In this document: piece after piece, positions 16,504 to 26,309 of the stretch
How positions within the stretch are numbered: the first letter of the stretch is position 1
Layout: the number at the start of each line of letters is the position of its first letter
NCBI RefSeq assembly: GCF_030063455.1
Contig: NZ_JASITB010000002.1
Location: 124,001 to 188,000 of the forward strand
Source of the DNA: Cryobacterium sp. PH31-O1
GTDB taxonomy: Bacteria > Actinomycetota > Actinomycetes > Actinomycetales > Microbacteriaceae
Reading direction: 5' to 3'
DNA length: 64,000 nucleotides
Position numbers and translations under genes: made by a program
Notes under the pieces: generated by a model
Databases searched by the model: none
What the model saw: the letters and a program-made list of their open reading frames with translations, nothing else
What the model was told of the DNA's origin: nothing

Positions 16504-17505
16504 CTAGGCCAACCAGGTCACCGCGGCGGCAGCATCCGTTTCGGCGATGCCGGGGTTGTTCTCGGCGGGCACGCTCAGCGGCACGACCGCGTTCTCGATC
16601 GCCTCGCGGCTGGGCTCGAGCCACGGCGGAAGCTTGAGCGACCGGCCGAGCTCGAGCAGCGGCTCATCAATGTCGAATCCGGGAGTGTCGGTGGCAATTT
16701 CGAACAGAACGCCGCCGGGTTCGCGAAAATAGATCGAGGTGAAGTAGTCACGGTCGAGAATTGCCGTCACGCCGTAGCCGCGGTCAACGAGCTGCTCACG
16801 CCACACGTGTTGGGTGGCCCGGTCTGGCACCCGGAAGGCCACGTGGTGCACGGAGCCGCCAGCGGTCAGTCCGTGCTCGCCGGTAGAGTCGGCGAGCACG
16901 TCGACGAGGTTTCCGGCCGCACCATCGCCGGCACCGACGCGAATGCGACCGTCAGTTTCGAAAATGACATGCATGCCGAGGTCGGCGGTGAGCGCCTGCA
17001 CGGTCTTCGCCGGGTCGACCACGGAGAGCACCGAGGAATGCTGCCCGCGCACCGCGAACTCGGCGGGAACGGATGCGGAATCCCAGGGATTGCGCGGATC
17101 CACCGTCGACGACGCCACGAGGTCGATCTGGAGCCCGTCGGGGTCACGCAGCGAGAGGCGTTCCTCGTGCGAGGAGCGGCCCGTGATCGCGGAGTCCACA
17201 CCGATTCGCGCGAAGTGGTCCTTCCACCAGCCGAGGCTGCCGGCCGGAACGGAGAACGCGGTGATCGTCGACTGGCCGGCGCCGCTGCGTCCGGTGCGGA
17301 TTCCGGTCCACGGAAAGAAGGTGAGGAGCGATCCTGGGCGACCTGAATCGTCGCCGTAATAGAGGTGATAGGTGCCCGGGTCGTCGAAATTGACGGTTCT
17401 CTTGACGAGGCGCAGACCGAGCCCGGTCACGTAGAAGTCGATATTACGCTGGGGGGCACCCGCAATCGCGGTCACGTGGTGCAGTCCGCTGGTCTGGACG
17501 GTCAT
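16504..17505 (-). CDS. Ring-cleaving dioxygenase with two VOC domains (MhqO/LinE-like)
   Basis: The 333-residue protein contains two vicinal-oxygen-chelate halves. The first begins 'GLHHVTAIAGAPQRNIDFYV' (metal-binding His) and the second 'SVHHVAFRVPD' with 'GVLFEIATDTPGF' (metal-binding Glu). The linker region 'TVNFDDPGTYHLYYGD' is typical of the MhqA/MhqO/MhqE group, extradiol dioxygenases that open hydroquinone-type rings and protect against quinones. The ribosome-binding site is strong (GAGGAG, seven bases before the ATG). Upstream, ATGCAAACGCAT at 17542-17553 is a short palindrome that could be an operator. The physiological substrate is inferred from the family only. Confidence 0.88.
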   Translation of the reverse strand: MTVQTSGLHHVTAIAGAPQRNIDFYVTGLGLRLVKRTVNFDDPGTYHLYYGDDSGRPGSLLTFFPWTGIRTGRSGAGQSTITAFSVPAGSLGWWKDHFARIGVDSAITGRSSHEERLSLRDPDGLQIDLVASSTVDPRNPWDSASVPAEFAVRGQHSSVLSVVDPAKTVQALTADLGMHVIFETDGRIRVGAGDGAAGNLVDVLADSTGEHGLTAGGSVHHVAFRVPDRATQHVWREQLVDRGYGVTAILDRDYFTSIYFREPGGVLFEIATDTPGFDIDEPLLELGRSLKLPPWLEPSREAIENAVVPLSVPAENNPGIAETDAAAAVTWLA

Positions 17506-17724
17506 GAGATCTTCTCCTCGGCAATTGATCGCTCAATATTCATGCAAACGCATGTAGATGTCCGAGTATTCCCGCTTCAACCGTGTCGTGGCTCGGTTTC
17601 GGTGGCGAATTCAGCAAATGCGCCACCCAGGTCCATCAATCGCCGTGAACCAGCGCGGAAGCCGAGGGCTGACCGCCCGCATTTCCTGAATTAGCCACGC
17701 GCCGGGGCGGACAGGCCCGGGCCC

Positions 17725-18993
17725 TCACGCGACGACGCGACGCTCCGCCGGCATCCGCAGCGCGTAGGCGGCCGCGATGAGCAGGAACATCCCGCCGACG
17801 ACAAATCCGGCCGAGAACGAGAACGTGTCAACGAGCAGGCCGGCAACGAGCGGACCGACGATGGCACCGGCATCCGCGCACATCGAGAACACCGACACCG
17901 GGCGGCCCCCGCGGGCGCCGGCGGCATCGCCAACCGCGGCTGCCGGTGCGGTGCCCATGAACGCGGCTGCGACCCCGTAGACGCAGAGCAGCGCACCGAG
18001 CACCCAGATGTTCGGCGCGAACGCGATGGCCACAATGGTCAGGCCAGCCACGGCGAAAGCCCCGATGATGGCCGGTTTACGCCCGACGGTGTCGACGAAC
18101 CGGGCGGCCGGCGCGAGCGCGAGCGCCTGCGCCACCGCCGCGGCAGCGAGCGCGATGCCGGTCCACGAGCTCGTGCCGCCGAGCACCACGACCACGAACA
18201 GCGGAATGAGCGTGGTGCGCACCCCGAGCGAGGTCCAACCCTGCGCGAAGTTGGCGATGCAGGCCGCCCGAAAGCGCTCGTCGCGCAGTACGGTGCGAAA
18301 CGGCGTGCGCACAGCGGATGCGTCAGCGCCGGCCAGCGCGCTGCCCCGCCCGCCCGAGCGCAACAGGAACAGCCCGACCAGGCCGGCCACGGTCAGGGTG
18401 CCGGCATAGAAGAAGAACGGAGCGGTCAGTGAGATGGTGGCGAGCAGGCTGCCAATAGCCGGGCCGGCCATACCGCCGATCAGAAACCCGCCCTGGTAGA
18501 AGCCGATCGCGCGTGCCCGGCGGCCCGGCTCGGCCGTGCGCAGCAGCAGCGTCATCGCCGACACCGAAAACATGGCCGAACCGATGCCGCCCGCGCCGCG
18601 CAGCAGCAGCAGTTGCAGGTAGCTGTCGGCGGCGCCGACCAATCCGCTGGAGAGCGCCACGATGCCGATGCCGACGGCAAGCACGGTGCGTTCTCCGGCC
18701 CAGTCGATCAGGCGTCCGCAGGCAGGGCTGAACACGAAACGCATGAGCGCGAAGGCCGAGACGACGGCCCCAACTTCGAGGTTGCCCACCCCGAAGCTCT
18801 GCACGTACACCGGAAGCACCGGAACAACGACACCGAACCCGACCATCACGAAGAACGCGATGACGCCGAGCACGATCACGTCACGATTGAGTCGCGGCTT
18901 CGGGCTCCCGCCGGTCGCGCCCGCAGCGCCTATGCGGGCCCCGGGTACAGCGGATGCCCGGGGTCGCCCCCGCATCCATCCCACGAATCGCAT
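17725..18993 (-). CDS. MFS transporter
   Basis: The 422-residue protein has 12 predicted helices and a central cytoplasmic loop at about residues 205-225. The motif A region is 'RFVFSPACGRLIDWAGERTVL', and helices 4-5 carry 'GGIGSAMFSVSAMTLLLRT' and 'FYQGGFLIGGMAGPAIG'. The pattern fits multidrug-type MFS proteins such as the YfcJ/MdtG groups; the substrate is unknown. The first 35 residues are basic and Gly/Ala-rich. The start at 18993 has TAGGCT six bases upstream, the leaderless pattern. The upstream gap holds GGGCCC repeat copy 4, so this gene lies downstream of the subtilase on the same strand but probably has its own promoter. Confidence 0.85.
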   Translation of the reverse strand: MRFVGWMRGRPRASAVPGARIGAAGATGGSPKPRLNRDVIVLGVIAFFVMVGFGVVVPVLPVYVQSFGVGNLEVGAVVSAFALMRFVFSPACGRLIDWAGERTVLAVGIGIVALSSGLVGAADSYLQLLLLRGAGGIGSAMFSVSAMTLLLRTAEPGRRARAIGFYQGGFLIGGMAGPAIGSLLATISLTAPFFFYAGTLTVAGLVGLFLLRSGGRGSALAGADASAVRTPFRTVLRDERFRAACIANFAQGWTSLGVRTTLIPLFVVVVLGGTSSWTGIALAAAAVAQALALAPAARFVDTVGRKPAIIGAFAVAGLTIVAIAFAPNIWVLGALLCVYGVAAAFMGTAPAAAVGDAAGARGGRPVSVFSMCADAGAIVGPLVAGLLVDTFSFSAGFVVGGMFLLIAAAYALRMPAERRVVA

Positions 18994-18999
18994 CTCCCC

Positions 19000-19005
19000 A
19001 GCCTA
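19000..19005 (-). promoter_or_regulatory. Putative -10 box for the MFS gene at 18993
   Basis: Read on the minus strand, TAGGCT ends six bases before the ATG at 18993. Confidence 0.5.
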
Positions 19006-19054
19006 AGCTGCCGCGCCGGTTGGTCGCCCACCCTCGCCCACCCCGGGCCACCCG

Positions 19055-19166
19055 GGCCCACCTTACGAACACGGGCCCAGTTTCTAAACTGGGCCCAGGG
19101 ACGGGGCCCGGGCCCCGTCCGGATAGCTACGGGGCCCGGGCACAGAAGACCGGGGCCCGGGACGGC
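19055..19166. repeat. GGGCCC-type palindrome cluster, copy 4 (longest)
   Basis: A perfect 24-bp palindrome lies at 19073-19096 (GGGCCCAGTTTC and inverse arms), followed by a 22-bp perfect palindrome at 19099-19120. Two partial copies of the GGGGCCCGGG core follow at about 19130 and 19152, and a GGGCCCACC precedes at 19055. It starts just after the subtilase stop codon on the minus strand. Confidence 0.9.
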
Positions 19167-19171
19167 GCGGG

Positions 19172-22100
19172 CTACCGCACGATGAGCAGGTTGCGCGCCG
19201 AACTGTTCGCGGCTGCGACCGCGTCGGTTCCGGCGTAGTGCCCGACGACCTTGTACAGGCCACGACCGAGTTTGGGCAGCGTGACGCTGCCGTGCCCGTT
19301 CGCGTCGAGCGCCACCCTGAAGCTGCGCTTGTCGACGGTTACCGTAGCCGTGTCGCCGACTTCACCCTTGCTGGTCACCGTGATCGACACGGTGACCCGG
19401 CTGGAGGAGAAAACGACTCGGTGGTTGAGGCTCACCGCCACCTTGGCGGGGTATCTAACCACGACCCCGTTCGACATGGCCGTGGCACTCGGCCCGCCGG
19501 AGACCGAGGCGGTCACCACCACCGACAGCGTGGTTCCGGCGAGCGCCTTGGTCGGCGTGAATTGTGCCGCGGTTGCACCGGCAATGTCGGCGCCGTCGCT
19601 CTGCCACTGGTAGCCGAAGGCGAGGCCCTCGGTGTTCCACTGGCCGGGATCAGCCGTCAGAATCGAACCGATCTCCGGGGTGCCCGAGATGCTGGGCGCA
19701 ACCGTGTTCACCGGGGCATCCGTTTCGCCGCCTTCGCTGGCCGCAATGGCGAGAATCGTCGACGCTGCACTGTCACCGTAGTCGACCACACCGAGGTACG
19801 GCGTGTTCGGTGTCAGGCCGGCCCAGCTCAGGGTGTAGGTGATCGGAACGCCCTGCGGTCCCTGAATCGCCGGCGGGGTTGCCGTGAACCCACTCGTGGG
19901 CTCGCCCGATGCGACAGAGAAGGTGTTCACATCGAAGGCGGTCGAACCGGTGAACACGTCCGCGACGACCTGGTAGAAACCGGCCTCCGGGTCGGAGAGG
20001 TCCACCTGCTCGTCGGCCGAACCGGTGGCCGACTGCCAGCCGGCAACCGGGTTACCACCGGGGCCGTCGAGCAGGAACACGAACAGGTCGAGGTCGGTTG
20101 AATCATCGACGGCGTTCAGATCGAACCGGGCCAGCCGGCCCTCCTGAATCTCCACCTCGTAGGCGAACTGATCGCCGGTCGTGCCGGCACCGGTGTGCGG
20201 GTCGAGCGGGTCGTCGGCATTGTTCTGGTGTACCCCGCTGGCCAAACCGCTGAGGTTCAGCGCCACCGGCTCAGACCCTCCCGGGGCCACCGTCACCTCC
20301 GCTGATCCGGTCAGGCCAGCAGCGGCCACCTCGGTCGGGGCAACAACGGTGACCGGTCGCACAGCGATCGGGCTGTGCACCCAGTCGTAGAAGTCCCCAG
20401 GATCGCCCGAACCGCCGTTTCCGAAGCCCCAGTCGAGCGAACCGGTCGCGTATTCATCGAGCGGAGCATCCGTTCGCGTGAAGGTGACCGTGTAGCTCTG
20501 CTTTTCACCGACGGCACCGAAGGTCATGGTGGCCGGGGAGACCACCGCAGTAATGCCGGGAATCTCTATGGGGATGGCGGTGTAGGTACCTACCCGTACG
20601 GCAGTAACCGTGCGGGTGATGGTTTCAGGTGCGGTCAGCGCGCCAACCTGGATCGAGGGCAGGTTGAGGTTGCTGGCATCGATGGGCTCGACTCCGGCAC
20701 TGTAACCGAGGCCCTGCAGGTAGGCCAGCCAGTCGGCGGGTCCGCTCTGGTAGACCAGACCCGGGTAGCTGAACGAGGAGGGGTTGACCTGCCCCGCGCC
20801 CTGCGCAAACGGGTCGGTGACCCGATCACCGTTGGCGTCAACGGTGTCCTTCGCCGTTGTCATCATGACCGACTTGATCTCGGCCGGGGTAGCGAGTGGC
20901 CTGAAACCGAGCACCAGCGCGGCTAATCCCGCAATGTGCGGGCTGGCCATCGAGGTACCCGACAAGAACTCGAACGTCGGGTCAGCCCCTTCAGCATTGG
21001 GACCGTCGGCCAAAATACCCACTCCGGGAGCGGCAATATCGGGCTTGAGCAGGTCTCCGCCATCGGCGGTCACCGGGCCTCGGGAGGAGAAACCGGCAAC
21101 CTGGGGCACCTGGGTCGCCATATCCGTGGTGTTGTCGGGCGTGAACGTCACCGTTGCACCATCCGTCGCCGCGTAAGCGTAGACCGGATCGAAGGCGGGG
21201 GCGTCTAAGTGGATGCTCGGCACCGAGTGCTCATCGTTGTCCACGTCGGCCGGTGTGCGGTTCACCAGGAGCATGCCGCTGCCGCCCGCGCGCAAGACCT
21301 CGGCCGATTTGGCGACCCGGTCGTAGACGCCGCGCTGGCAGAAAACGACACCGCCGGCCACCTTGGCCGGATCGAGGGCGCCCGGTGCGCAGAGCAGCGC
21401 GTCGGCCGGATCGAAGCCGTCTACCGCCACGAGGTCGCCCCGCACGAGAGCGCCCGAGAGCGCAGTCGCCCCGGGCGTGCGGTCAACGGTGATAGACGCG
21501 CCGGCATACTTCGAGCCGTCGCCGAGGGTGGCGGTGGCTTCGTAGGAGGGAATGGTGCTCGCGGCCACCGTGGTGATCCACGGTGAAGCGTTTTCGACGG
21601 TGGAAGCATCGGGGCCATCGTTGCCGGCCGAAGCCGCCACAAAGATTCCCGCTGCCGCTGCGCCCAGAAAGGCCTCGTCGGTTGGCGAGAACGTGGTCTG
21701 GGCCGGGCCGCCGCCGATCGAATAGTTGATCACGTCGACACCGTCAGAGACGGCCTGGTCGATGGCCTTCAAAATATCGGTGTCGGTGCAGCCATCGTCG
21801 GTAGTGACCGTGGGGTCTGGGCCCGACCAGCACACCTTGTACGCGGCAATCTTGGCCGCCGGGGCGACACCCGAAATGGCACCGAAGTCGACGCCGTTGA
21901 TCGCGGTCGGCACGTCAATATTTCCGCCAGCCGTGCTGGCAGTGTGCGAACCGTGGCCGTCGCCGTCACGCGGTGACACATATTCTCCGGTCGCTGACGT
22001 GCCGATCTGGTCGGCGCCGAAACCGTCGAGAAAGTACCGGGCTCCGATGACCTTGGTGCTGCAGTCGCTCGCACCGAACTGTTCGCCCGTCTGGCAGGTG

Positions 22101-22846
22101 CCGGTAAAGGTGGTTCCGTCTGCCTTATTCATGGTGATCGTGTCACCGTCGAGCCACGGCTCATTTCCGGGCGTTGTCCCAAGCGCTGCGCCGGCAAACG
22201 AGGGGTTTTCCGGTGCGATTCCGGTATCGAGCACTCCGATAACCACGCCTTTTCCGGCTTTACTCGCCCCACCGAGGTCGGACCAGAGCCCGTTGGGCCC
22301 GCTCAGCCGCAAAAAATCGGTCGACGACTCTGCGGTCACGTGCCGCAGCGCGTCAGGCACGACAGAAACGACATTTCGTTTCATGGCCAATGCCGCTGCC
22401 TGCTTGCCGGTCAGCTCGGCTGCAAATCCGTTGACCGCGAGCGTGTAGGAATACCCCACTGTGGCATCAACGGATGCCGCCACCTCACGCTGGATTTGGG
22501 TGAGGTAGTCCGTATAGCTTTCGGCCGAGCGGCTCTGGGCGTTGAGCTTGGCCCCCGCGTCGGGCATGGTGGCTGCAAAACCGTTGACACCGCCCTGGTA
22601 CAGCGCAACAGCCTCGTCACTGAGGGTCACGATGTAACGTCCGGCAGTGAAATCCATTCGGGTTCCGCCAGGGGCAGTGATGCCGCCCGCCAGACCGGTA
22701 GCGGCGGGGGCAGCGCCGGCGGGAAGGGTTCCGCCAACGAGTACAGAAGCGCCCACCAGGGCGAGGGTGACGGTGGCCGCGATTGTGGCGCGGCGGCGCG
22801 AACGGGGTGTCCGCGCCGGGTTCAGCGCTGAACCCGGCGCAGACAT
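19172..22846 (-). CDS. Secreted subtilisin-like serine protease (S8) with PA domain
   Basis: The product is about 1224 residues. A basic n-region and hydrophobic stretch ('TVTLALVGASVLVGG', residues 26-40) ending near AGAA form a Sec signal peptide. An inhibitor-I9-like propeptide follows (about 68-170), then the S8 catalytic domain with Asp207 ('GVLDTGI'), His298 ('DGHGSHTAS'), oxyanion Asn409 and Ser632 ('LSGTSMASPH'). A protease-associated domain is inserted at about 450-575. The C-terminal half has fibronectin-like and Ig-like modules, including 'GYQWQSDGADI'. No membrane anchor or sortase motif is seen, so it is probably released. I start at the ATG at 22846; a GTG at 22870 is an alternative. 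The frame is open to 23185, but that part overlaps the next gene. Confidence 0.92.
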   Translation of the reverse strand: MSAPGSALNPARTPRSRRRATIAATVTLALVGASVLVGGTLPAGAAPAATGLAGGITAPGGTRMDFTAGRYIVTLSDEAVALYQGGVNGFAATMPDAGAKLNAQSRSAESYTDYLTQIQREVAASVDATVGYSYTLAVNGFAAELTGKQAAALAMKRNVVSVVPDALRHVTAESSTDFLRLSGPNGLWSDLGGASKAGKGVVIGVLDTGIAPENPSFAGAALGTTPGNEPWLDGDTITMNKADGTTFTGTCQTGEQFGASDCSTKVIGARYFLDGFGADQIGTSATGEYVSPRDGDGHGSHTASTAGGNIDVPTAINGVDFGAISGVAPAAKIAAYKVCWSGPDPTVTTDDGCTDTDILKAIDQAVSDGVDVINYSIGGGPAQTTFSPTDEAFLGAAAAGIFVAASAGNDGPDASTVENASPWITTVAASTIPSYEATATLGDGSKYAGASITVDRTPGATALSGALVRGDLVAVDGFDPADALLCAPGALDPAKVAGGVVFCQRGVYDRVAKSAEVLRAGGSGMLLVNRTPADVDNDEHSVPSIHLDAPAFDPVYAYAATDGATVTFTPDNTTDMATQVPQVAGFSSRGPVTADGGDLLKPDIAAPGVGILADGPNAEGADPTFEFLSGTSMASPHIAGLAALVLGFRPLATPAEIKSVMMTTAKDTVDANGDRVTDPFAQGAGQVNPSSFSYPGLVYQSGPADWLAYLQGLGYSAGVEPIDASNLNLPSIQVGALTAPETITRTVTAVRVGTYTAIPIEIPGITAVVSPATMTFGAVGEKQSYTVTFTRTDAPLDEYATGSLDWGFGNGGSGDPGDFYDWVHSPIAVRPVTVVAPTEVAAAGLTGSAEVTVAPGGSEPVALNLSGLASGVHQNNADDPLDPHTGAGTTGDQFAYEVEIQEGRLARFDLNAVDDSTDLDLFVFLLDGPGGNPVAGWQSATGSADEQVDLSDPEAGFYQVVADVFTGSTAFDVNTFSVASGEPTSGFTATPPAIQGPQGVPITYTLSWAGLTPNTPYLGVVDYGDSAASTILAIAASEGGETDAPVNTVAPSISGTPEIGSILTADPGQWNTEGLAFGYQWQSDGADIAGATAAQFTPTKALAGTTLSVVVTASVSGGPSATAMSNGVVVRYPAKVAVSLNHRVVFSSSRVTVSITVTSKGEVGDTATVTVDKRSFRVALDANGHGSVTLPKLGRGLYKVVGHYAGTDAVAAANSSARNLLIVR
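22813..22840. repeat. 28-bp perfect palindrome inside the subtilase signal-peptide coding region
   Basis: GCGCCGGGTTCAGC is followed at once by its exact reverse complement, three codons after the ATG at 22846. In mRNA it would form a very strong hairpin next to the start codon. Confidence 0.9.
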
Positions 22847-23078
22847 CGTGCGCCTGAAGAAAGAACTCACGTGGGTGTCCAATCCGATAAGGGTGCGAGG
22901 TGGTCTCGTTCCACAACAGGAACGCTTCGCTGTCCCGATGCGCGGGACAGTTCGCTCGTGACGGTAGCGCGCTCGCCGCCCCCCGGATAGGGGCATTCTT
23001 CCCGTTTCGGCGCACGCGCGCGCCAACCCCCAGCCTGCTATCGCGCCGCCCGGCTCCCTGGCGGCCCCGACCGCACGG

Positions 23079-24983
23079 TCAGCGGGCGATCGCCGCCGCA
23101 GATTCAGCAGGCGCCGACGCCGAGTCCACCGGAGCCCGCCGCGCCGCCGCCCGGTCTCGCCGGCCCCCGATCGCCCGCAGTGCATTCAGAATCGTCACGA
23201 GGTCCACGACCTCCTGGCTGATGGCCCCCGCGGTTGCCGGAATCAGCCCGAACGCCGCCACGACCATCAGCACGACACTCAGAGCAATGCCCAGCCAAAT
23301 GCTCTGCAGGGCCACCCGCACGGTGTCTTTCCCGATTCGCACGGCACTGACCACGCGCGAGATATCGTCGAGCAGAATGACCGCGTCGGCCGATTCGCTC
23401 GCGGCCGTCGCTCCCTTCGCCCCCATCGCGATGCCCACGTCGGCGACGGCCAGCACGGGAGCGTCATTGACACCGTCGCCGACCATGATCACCGGCCGTC
23501 GGGTGAGCGCCCGCACCGCCTCGACCTTGTCGCTCGGCAGGCAATCCGCCCGTACGTGCACGATGCCCACCTGGCCGGCCACGTGCTGGGCTGTGGCGCG
23601 CGCGTCTCCCGTGAGCATGAGATTCTCCCGCACGCCGAGGCGGGCGAGGTCGGCAACGCTCTGGCTGGCGTTGTCGCGCACCCGGTCGCTCGCCACGATA
23701 CTGCCGGCGAACCGCCCGTCCACGGCGACATACATGGCCAGCTCGCCGCCGGCGAGGTGGGTGGCCGTCGCATCCGCTGCCCCGTCGGTGATGAATGTGA
23801 GCTTGCCGACCCGCACCGTGCCGGCTCCGAATCGAGCCTCGACGCCGAAGGTCGCGGCCTCGTTCGCCGAGTCCGCCGTGTGCAGCGTCAGGCCCCGCTC
23901 GTGGGCGGCCGCAATAACGGATGCCGCCAGCACGTGACTGGAATACTGCTCGGCCGACGCCGCGAGGGTCAGCAGCTCGTCGGCGGTGAAGCCGGCTTCT
24001 GGGCGCACCTCGGTGATCGCCGGTGTGCCGTAGGTGAGGGTTCCGGTCTTGTCGAAGACAACGGTTTTGGCGCGGGAAAGCGCTTCCAGCACCCCCGCGC
24101 CCTTCACGATGATGCCGTTGCGGGCGGCGCGACTCATGCCGCCCATGAACGCTACCGGAGCGGCCAGAAGCAGCGGGCACGGTGTCGCCACCACGAGCAC
24201 CTCGGCGAACCGCACCGGGTCACCGGAGAGCGCCCAGGCGAGACCGGCGAGTGCAAGCGAGCCCGCGGTGAACGGCACGGCGTACCGGTCGGCGAGCCGT
24301 ACCACGGGGGCCTTACTGGTCGACGCCTCCTCGACCAGGGCGATGATCTGCTGGTACTGGCTGTTCGCGGCGGTCGCCGTGGCGACGATGGTGGCCGCCG
24401 CCTGTCCGTTGATTGACCCGCTGAGTACCGCGTCGCCCGCCGTGCGTTCGACCGGCAGGCTCTCGCCGGTGAGCGAGGACTCGTCGAACGCGGCGTTCTC
24501 ACTCCGCAACTGCCCGTCGACGGGCACGATCTCAGCGGGACGCACGAGCAGCAGGTCCCCGACGCGTACGTCGGTGGCGGGCACGTCGGTGGCTTCGCCC
24601 GAGTCGGAGAGCCGATGGGCGATCTGCGGGGCACGCTTGAGCAGTGCGTCGAGCTCGCGGGCGGCGCGTCCGGCGGCGTAGTCCTCGAGGGCTGCGCCAC
24701 CCGACAACATGAGCACGATGAGCAGCGTCGCCACATATTCGCCGACGAGGATCGTCGCGATGATCGCGATGATCGCGAGCAGGTCGACACCAAAGGAGCC
24801 GCGGAACAGCTGCCTGACCATCCCGACGGATGCCACCAGGGCCGCAACCACACCGAATCCGCTGAACAGCCAGCGCACGGCATCCGCTTCCCCGAGCGCG
24901 GTGAGCACAAGCCCGAGCAGGCCAACGAGCACGGTGGCGGCGACGAGCGGGTAACGACGCACGAGGGCGGGGAGGCGGGGCAT
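23079..24983 (-). CDS. Heavy-metal-translocating P1B-type ATPase
   Basis: The 634-residue protein has the P-type core: actuator 'FDESSLTGESLPVER' (TGES at 172-175), phosphorylation site 'VFDKTGTLTYG' (Asp311), and a C-terminal hinge 'MVGDGVNDAPVLAVADVGIAMG'. The metal-passage helix carries 'ATPCPLLLAAPVA', that is, TPC (267-269) rather than the CPC of copper or zinc/cadmium pumps. There is no N-terminal HMA domain. Six to eight membrane helices are predicted. The substrate metal cannot be fixed; TPC pumps are poorly characterised. I chose the ATG at 24983 because GGAG lies ten bases upstream; the frame is open to 25019. It sits alone, 208 bp from the subtilase start. Confidence 0.88.
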   Translation of the reverse strand: MPRLPALVRRYPLVAATVLVGLLGLVLTALGEADAVRWLFSGFGVVAALVASVGMVRQLFRGSFGVDLLAIIAIIATILVGEYVATLLIVLMLSGGAALEDYAAGRAARELDALLKRAPQIAHRLSDSGEATDVPATDVRVGDLLLVRPAEIVPVDGQLRSENAAFDESSLTGESLPVERTAGDAVLSGSINGQAAATIVATATAANSQYQQIIALVEEASTSKAPVVRLADRYAVPFTAGSLALAGLAWALSGDPVRFAEVLVVATPCPLLLAAPVAFMGGMSRAARNGIIVKGAGVLEALSRAKTVVFDKTGTLTYGTPAITEVRPEAGFTADELLTLAASAEQYSSHVLAASVIAAAHERGLTLHTADSANEAATFGVEARFGAGTVRVGKLTFITDGAADATATHLAGGELAMYVAVDGRFAGSIVASDRVRDNASQSVADLARLGVRENLMLTGDARATAQHVAGQVGIVHVRADCLPSDKVEAVRALTRRPVIMVGDGVNDAPVLAVADVGIAMGAKGATAASESADAVILLDDISRVVSAVRIGKDTVRVALQSIWLGIALSVVLMVVAAFGLIPATAGAISQEVVDLVTILNALRAIGGRRDRAAARRAPVDSASAPAESAAAIAR

Positions 24984-25043
24984 GTGTGTATTCTCCCGCG
25001 CGGCGGGGCCGGGCACCACCGGGTGAGGCTCGCCTGCGACAGA

Positions 25044-25078
25044 GGAAGGCCCCGACCGGTGAACGGTCGAGGCCTTCC
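25044..25078 (-). terminator. Terminator after icd
   Basis: A 15-bp stem with one mismatch (GGAAGGCC... paired with ...GGCCTTCC) and a GTGAA loop lies 16 bp downstream of the icd stop on the minus strand. Confidence 0.75.
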
Positions 25079-25094
25079 GAGACGCTGATGCTGA

Positions 25095-26309
25095 CTACGC
25101 CAGGCGGGTCTGCAGGTTCGTAGCGAGCGAGGCGAGGAACTCTTCAGTGGTCTGGTAGCCCTGGTCGGGGCCGACCAGCAGCGCGAGGTCCTTGGTCATC
25201 TTGCCGCTTTCGACGGTCTTGATGACGACGTCTTCGAGGGTCAGCGCGAACTCGGCGAGGGCCGGGTTGTTGTCGAGCTTCGCGCGGTGCGACAGACCGC
25301 GAGTCCAGGCGTAAATCGACGCGATCGGGTTGGTCGAGGTGGGCTTGCCAAGCTGGTGCTGGCGGTAGTGACGCGTCACGGTGCCGTGTGCAGCCTCAGC
25401 TTCGACGATCTTGCCGTCGGGGGTGGAGAGCACGCTGGTCATGAGGCCGAGCGAGCCGAAGCCCTGGGCGACGGTGTCGGACTGAACGTCGCCGTCGTAG
25501 TTCTTGCAGGCCCAGAGGTAGCCACCCTCCCACTTCATGGCCGAAGCGACCATGTCGTCGATGAGGCGGTGCTCGTAGGTGAGGCCGGCCGCTTCGTAAG
25601 CGGTCCTGAACTCCGCGTCAAAGATGTCTTGGAAGATGTCCTTGAAGCGACCGTCGTAGGCCTTGAGGATGGTGTTTTTGGTCGAGAGGAAGACCGGCAC
25701 GTTGCGCTCGAGGCCGTAGGCCAGGGTGGCGCGAGCGAAGTCGGTGATCGACGAGTCGAGGTTGTACATGCCCATGGCGACGCCGTCTCCGGGAGCCTCG
25801 AACACCTCGAACGTCGACGGCTCGCTACCGTCCTGCGGCGTGAAGGTCATGCTGAGCGTGCCCTTGCCCTTGAAACGAAAGTTGGTGGCCTTGTACTGGT
25901 CGCCGTAGGCGTGGCGGCTGATGATGATCGGCTTGTTCCAACCCGGAACCAGGCGGGGAATGTTGGAGATGACGATCGGCTCGCGAAAGATGGTGCCGCC
26001 GAGAATGTTGCGGATGGTGCCGTTGGGCGAGAGCCACATCTTCTTGAGGCCGAACTCTTCCACCCGAGCCTCGTCGGGCGTGATGGTCGCGCACTTCACG
26101 CCGACGCCGTGCTTCTGAATGGCGTGGGCGGCGTCGATGGTGACCTGGTCGTTGGTTTCGTCGCGCTTCTGAATCGAGAGGTCGTAGTACTCGAGGTCAA
26201 TATCGAGGTACGGGTGAATGAGCGTTTCCTTGATGGCGTGCCAGATGATGCGGGTCATCTCGTCGCCATCGAGCTCGACAACTGTTCCCTCAACCTTGAT
26301 CTTCGACAA
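25095..26309 (-). CDS. icd: NADP-dependent isocitrate dehydrogenase
   Basis: Icd oxidatively decarboxylates isocitrate to 2-oxoglutarate with NADP+. The product, 404 residues from the chosen start, is of the eukaryote-like subfamily II type: '[15 protein letters not shown]', '[19 protein letters not shown]', '[10 protein letters not shown]', '[20 protein letters not shown]' and '[12 protein letters not shown]'. The frame is open to 26354, but a GAGGAG lies six bases before a TTG at 26309, and translation from there begins [15 protein letters not shown], the usual start of this family. TTG is therefore the likely start codon. A MarR-like pseudo-palindrome and AT-rich direct repeats lie upstream, and a terminator follows. 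Confidence 0.97.
   Translation of the reverse strand: MSKIKVEGTVVELDGDEMTRIIWHAIKETLIHPYLDIDLEYYDLSIQKRDETNDQVTIDAAHAIQKHGVGVKCATITPDEARVEEFGLKKMWLSPNGTIRNILGGTIFREPIVISNIPRLVPGWNKPIIISRHAYGDQYKATNFRFKGKGTLSMTFTPQDGSEPSTFEVFEAPGDGVAMGMYNLDSSITDFARATLAYGLERNVPVFLSTKNTILKAYDGRFKDIFQDIFDAEFRTAYEAAGLTYEHRLIDDMVASAMKWEGGYLWACKNYDGDVQSDTVAQGFGSLGLMTSVLSTPDGKIVEAEAAHGTVTRHYRQHQLGKPTSTNPIASIYAWTRGLSHRAKLDNNPALAEFALTLEDVVIKTVESGKMTKDLALLVGPDQGYQTTEEFLASLATNLQTRLA

Noticed and set aside
22871-23185. N-terminal extension of the subtilase frame
   Set aside because: It overlaps the P-type ATPase gene end, precedes the signal peptide and is Arg-rich, so it is not translated as part of the protease.
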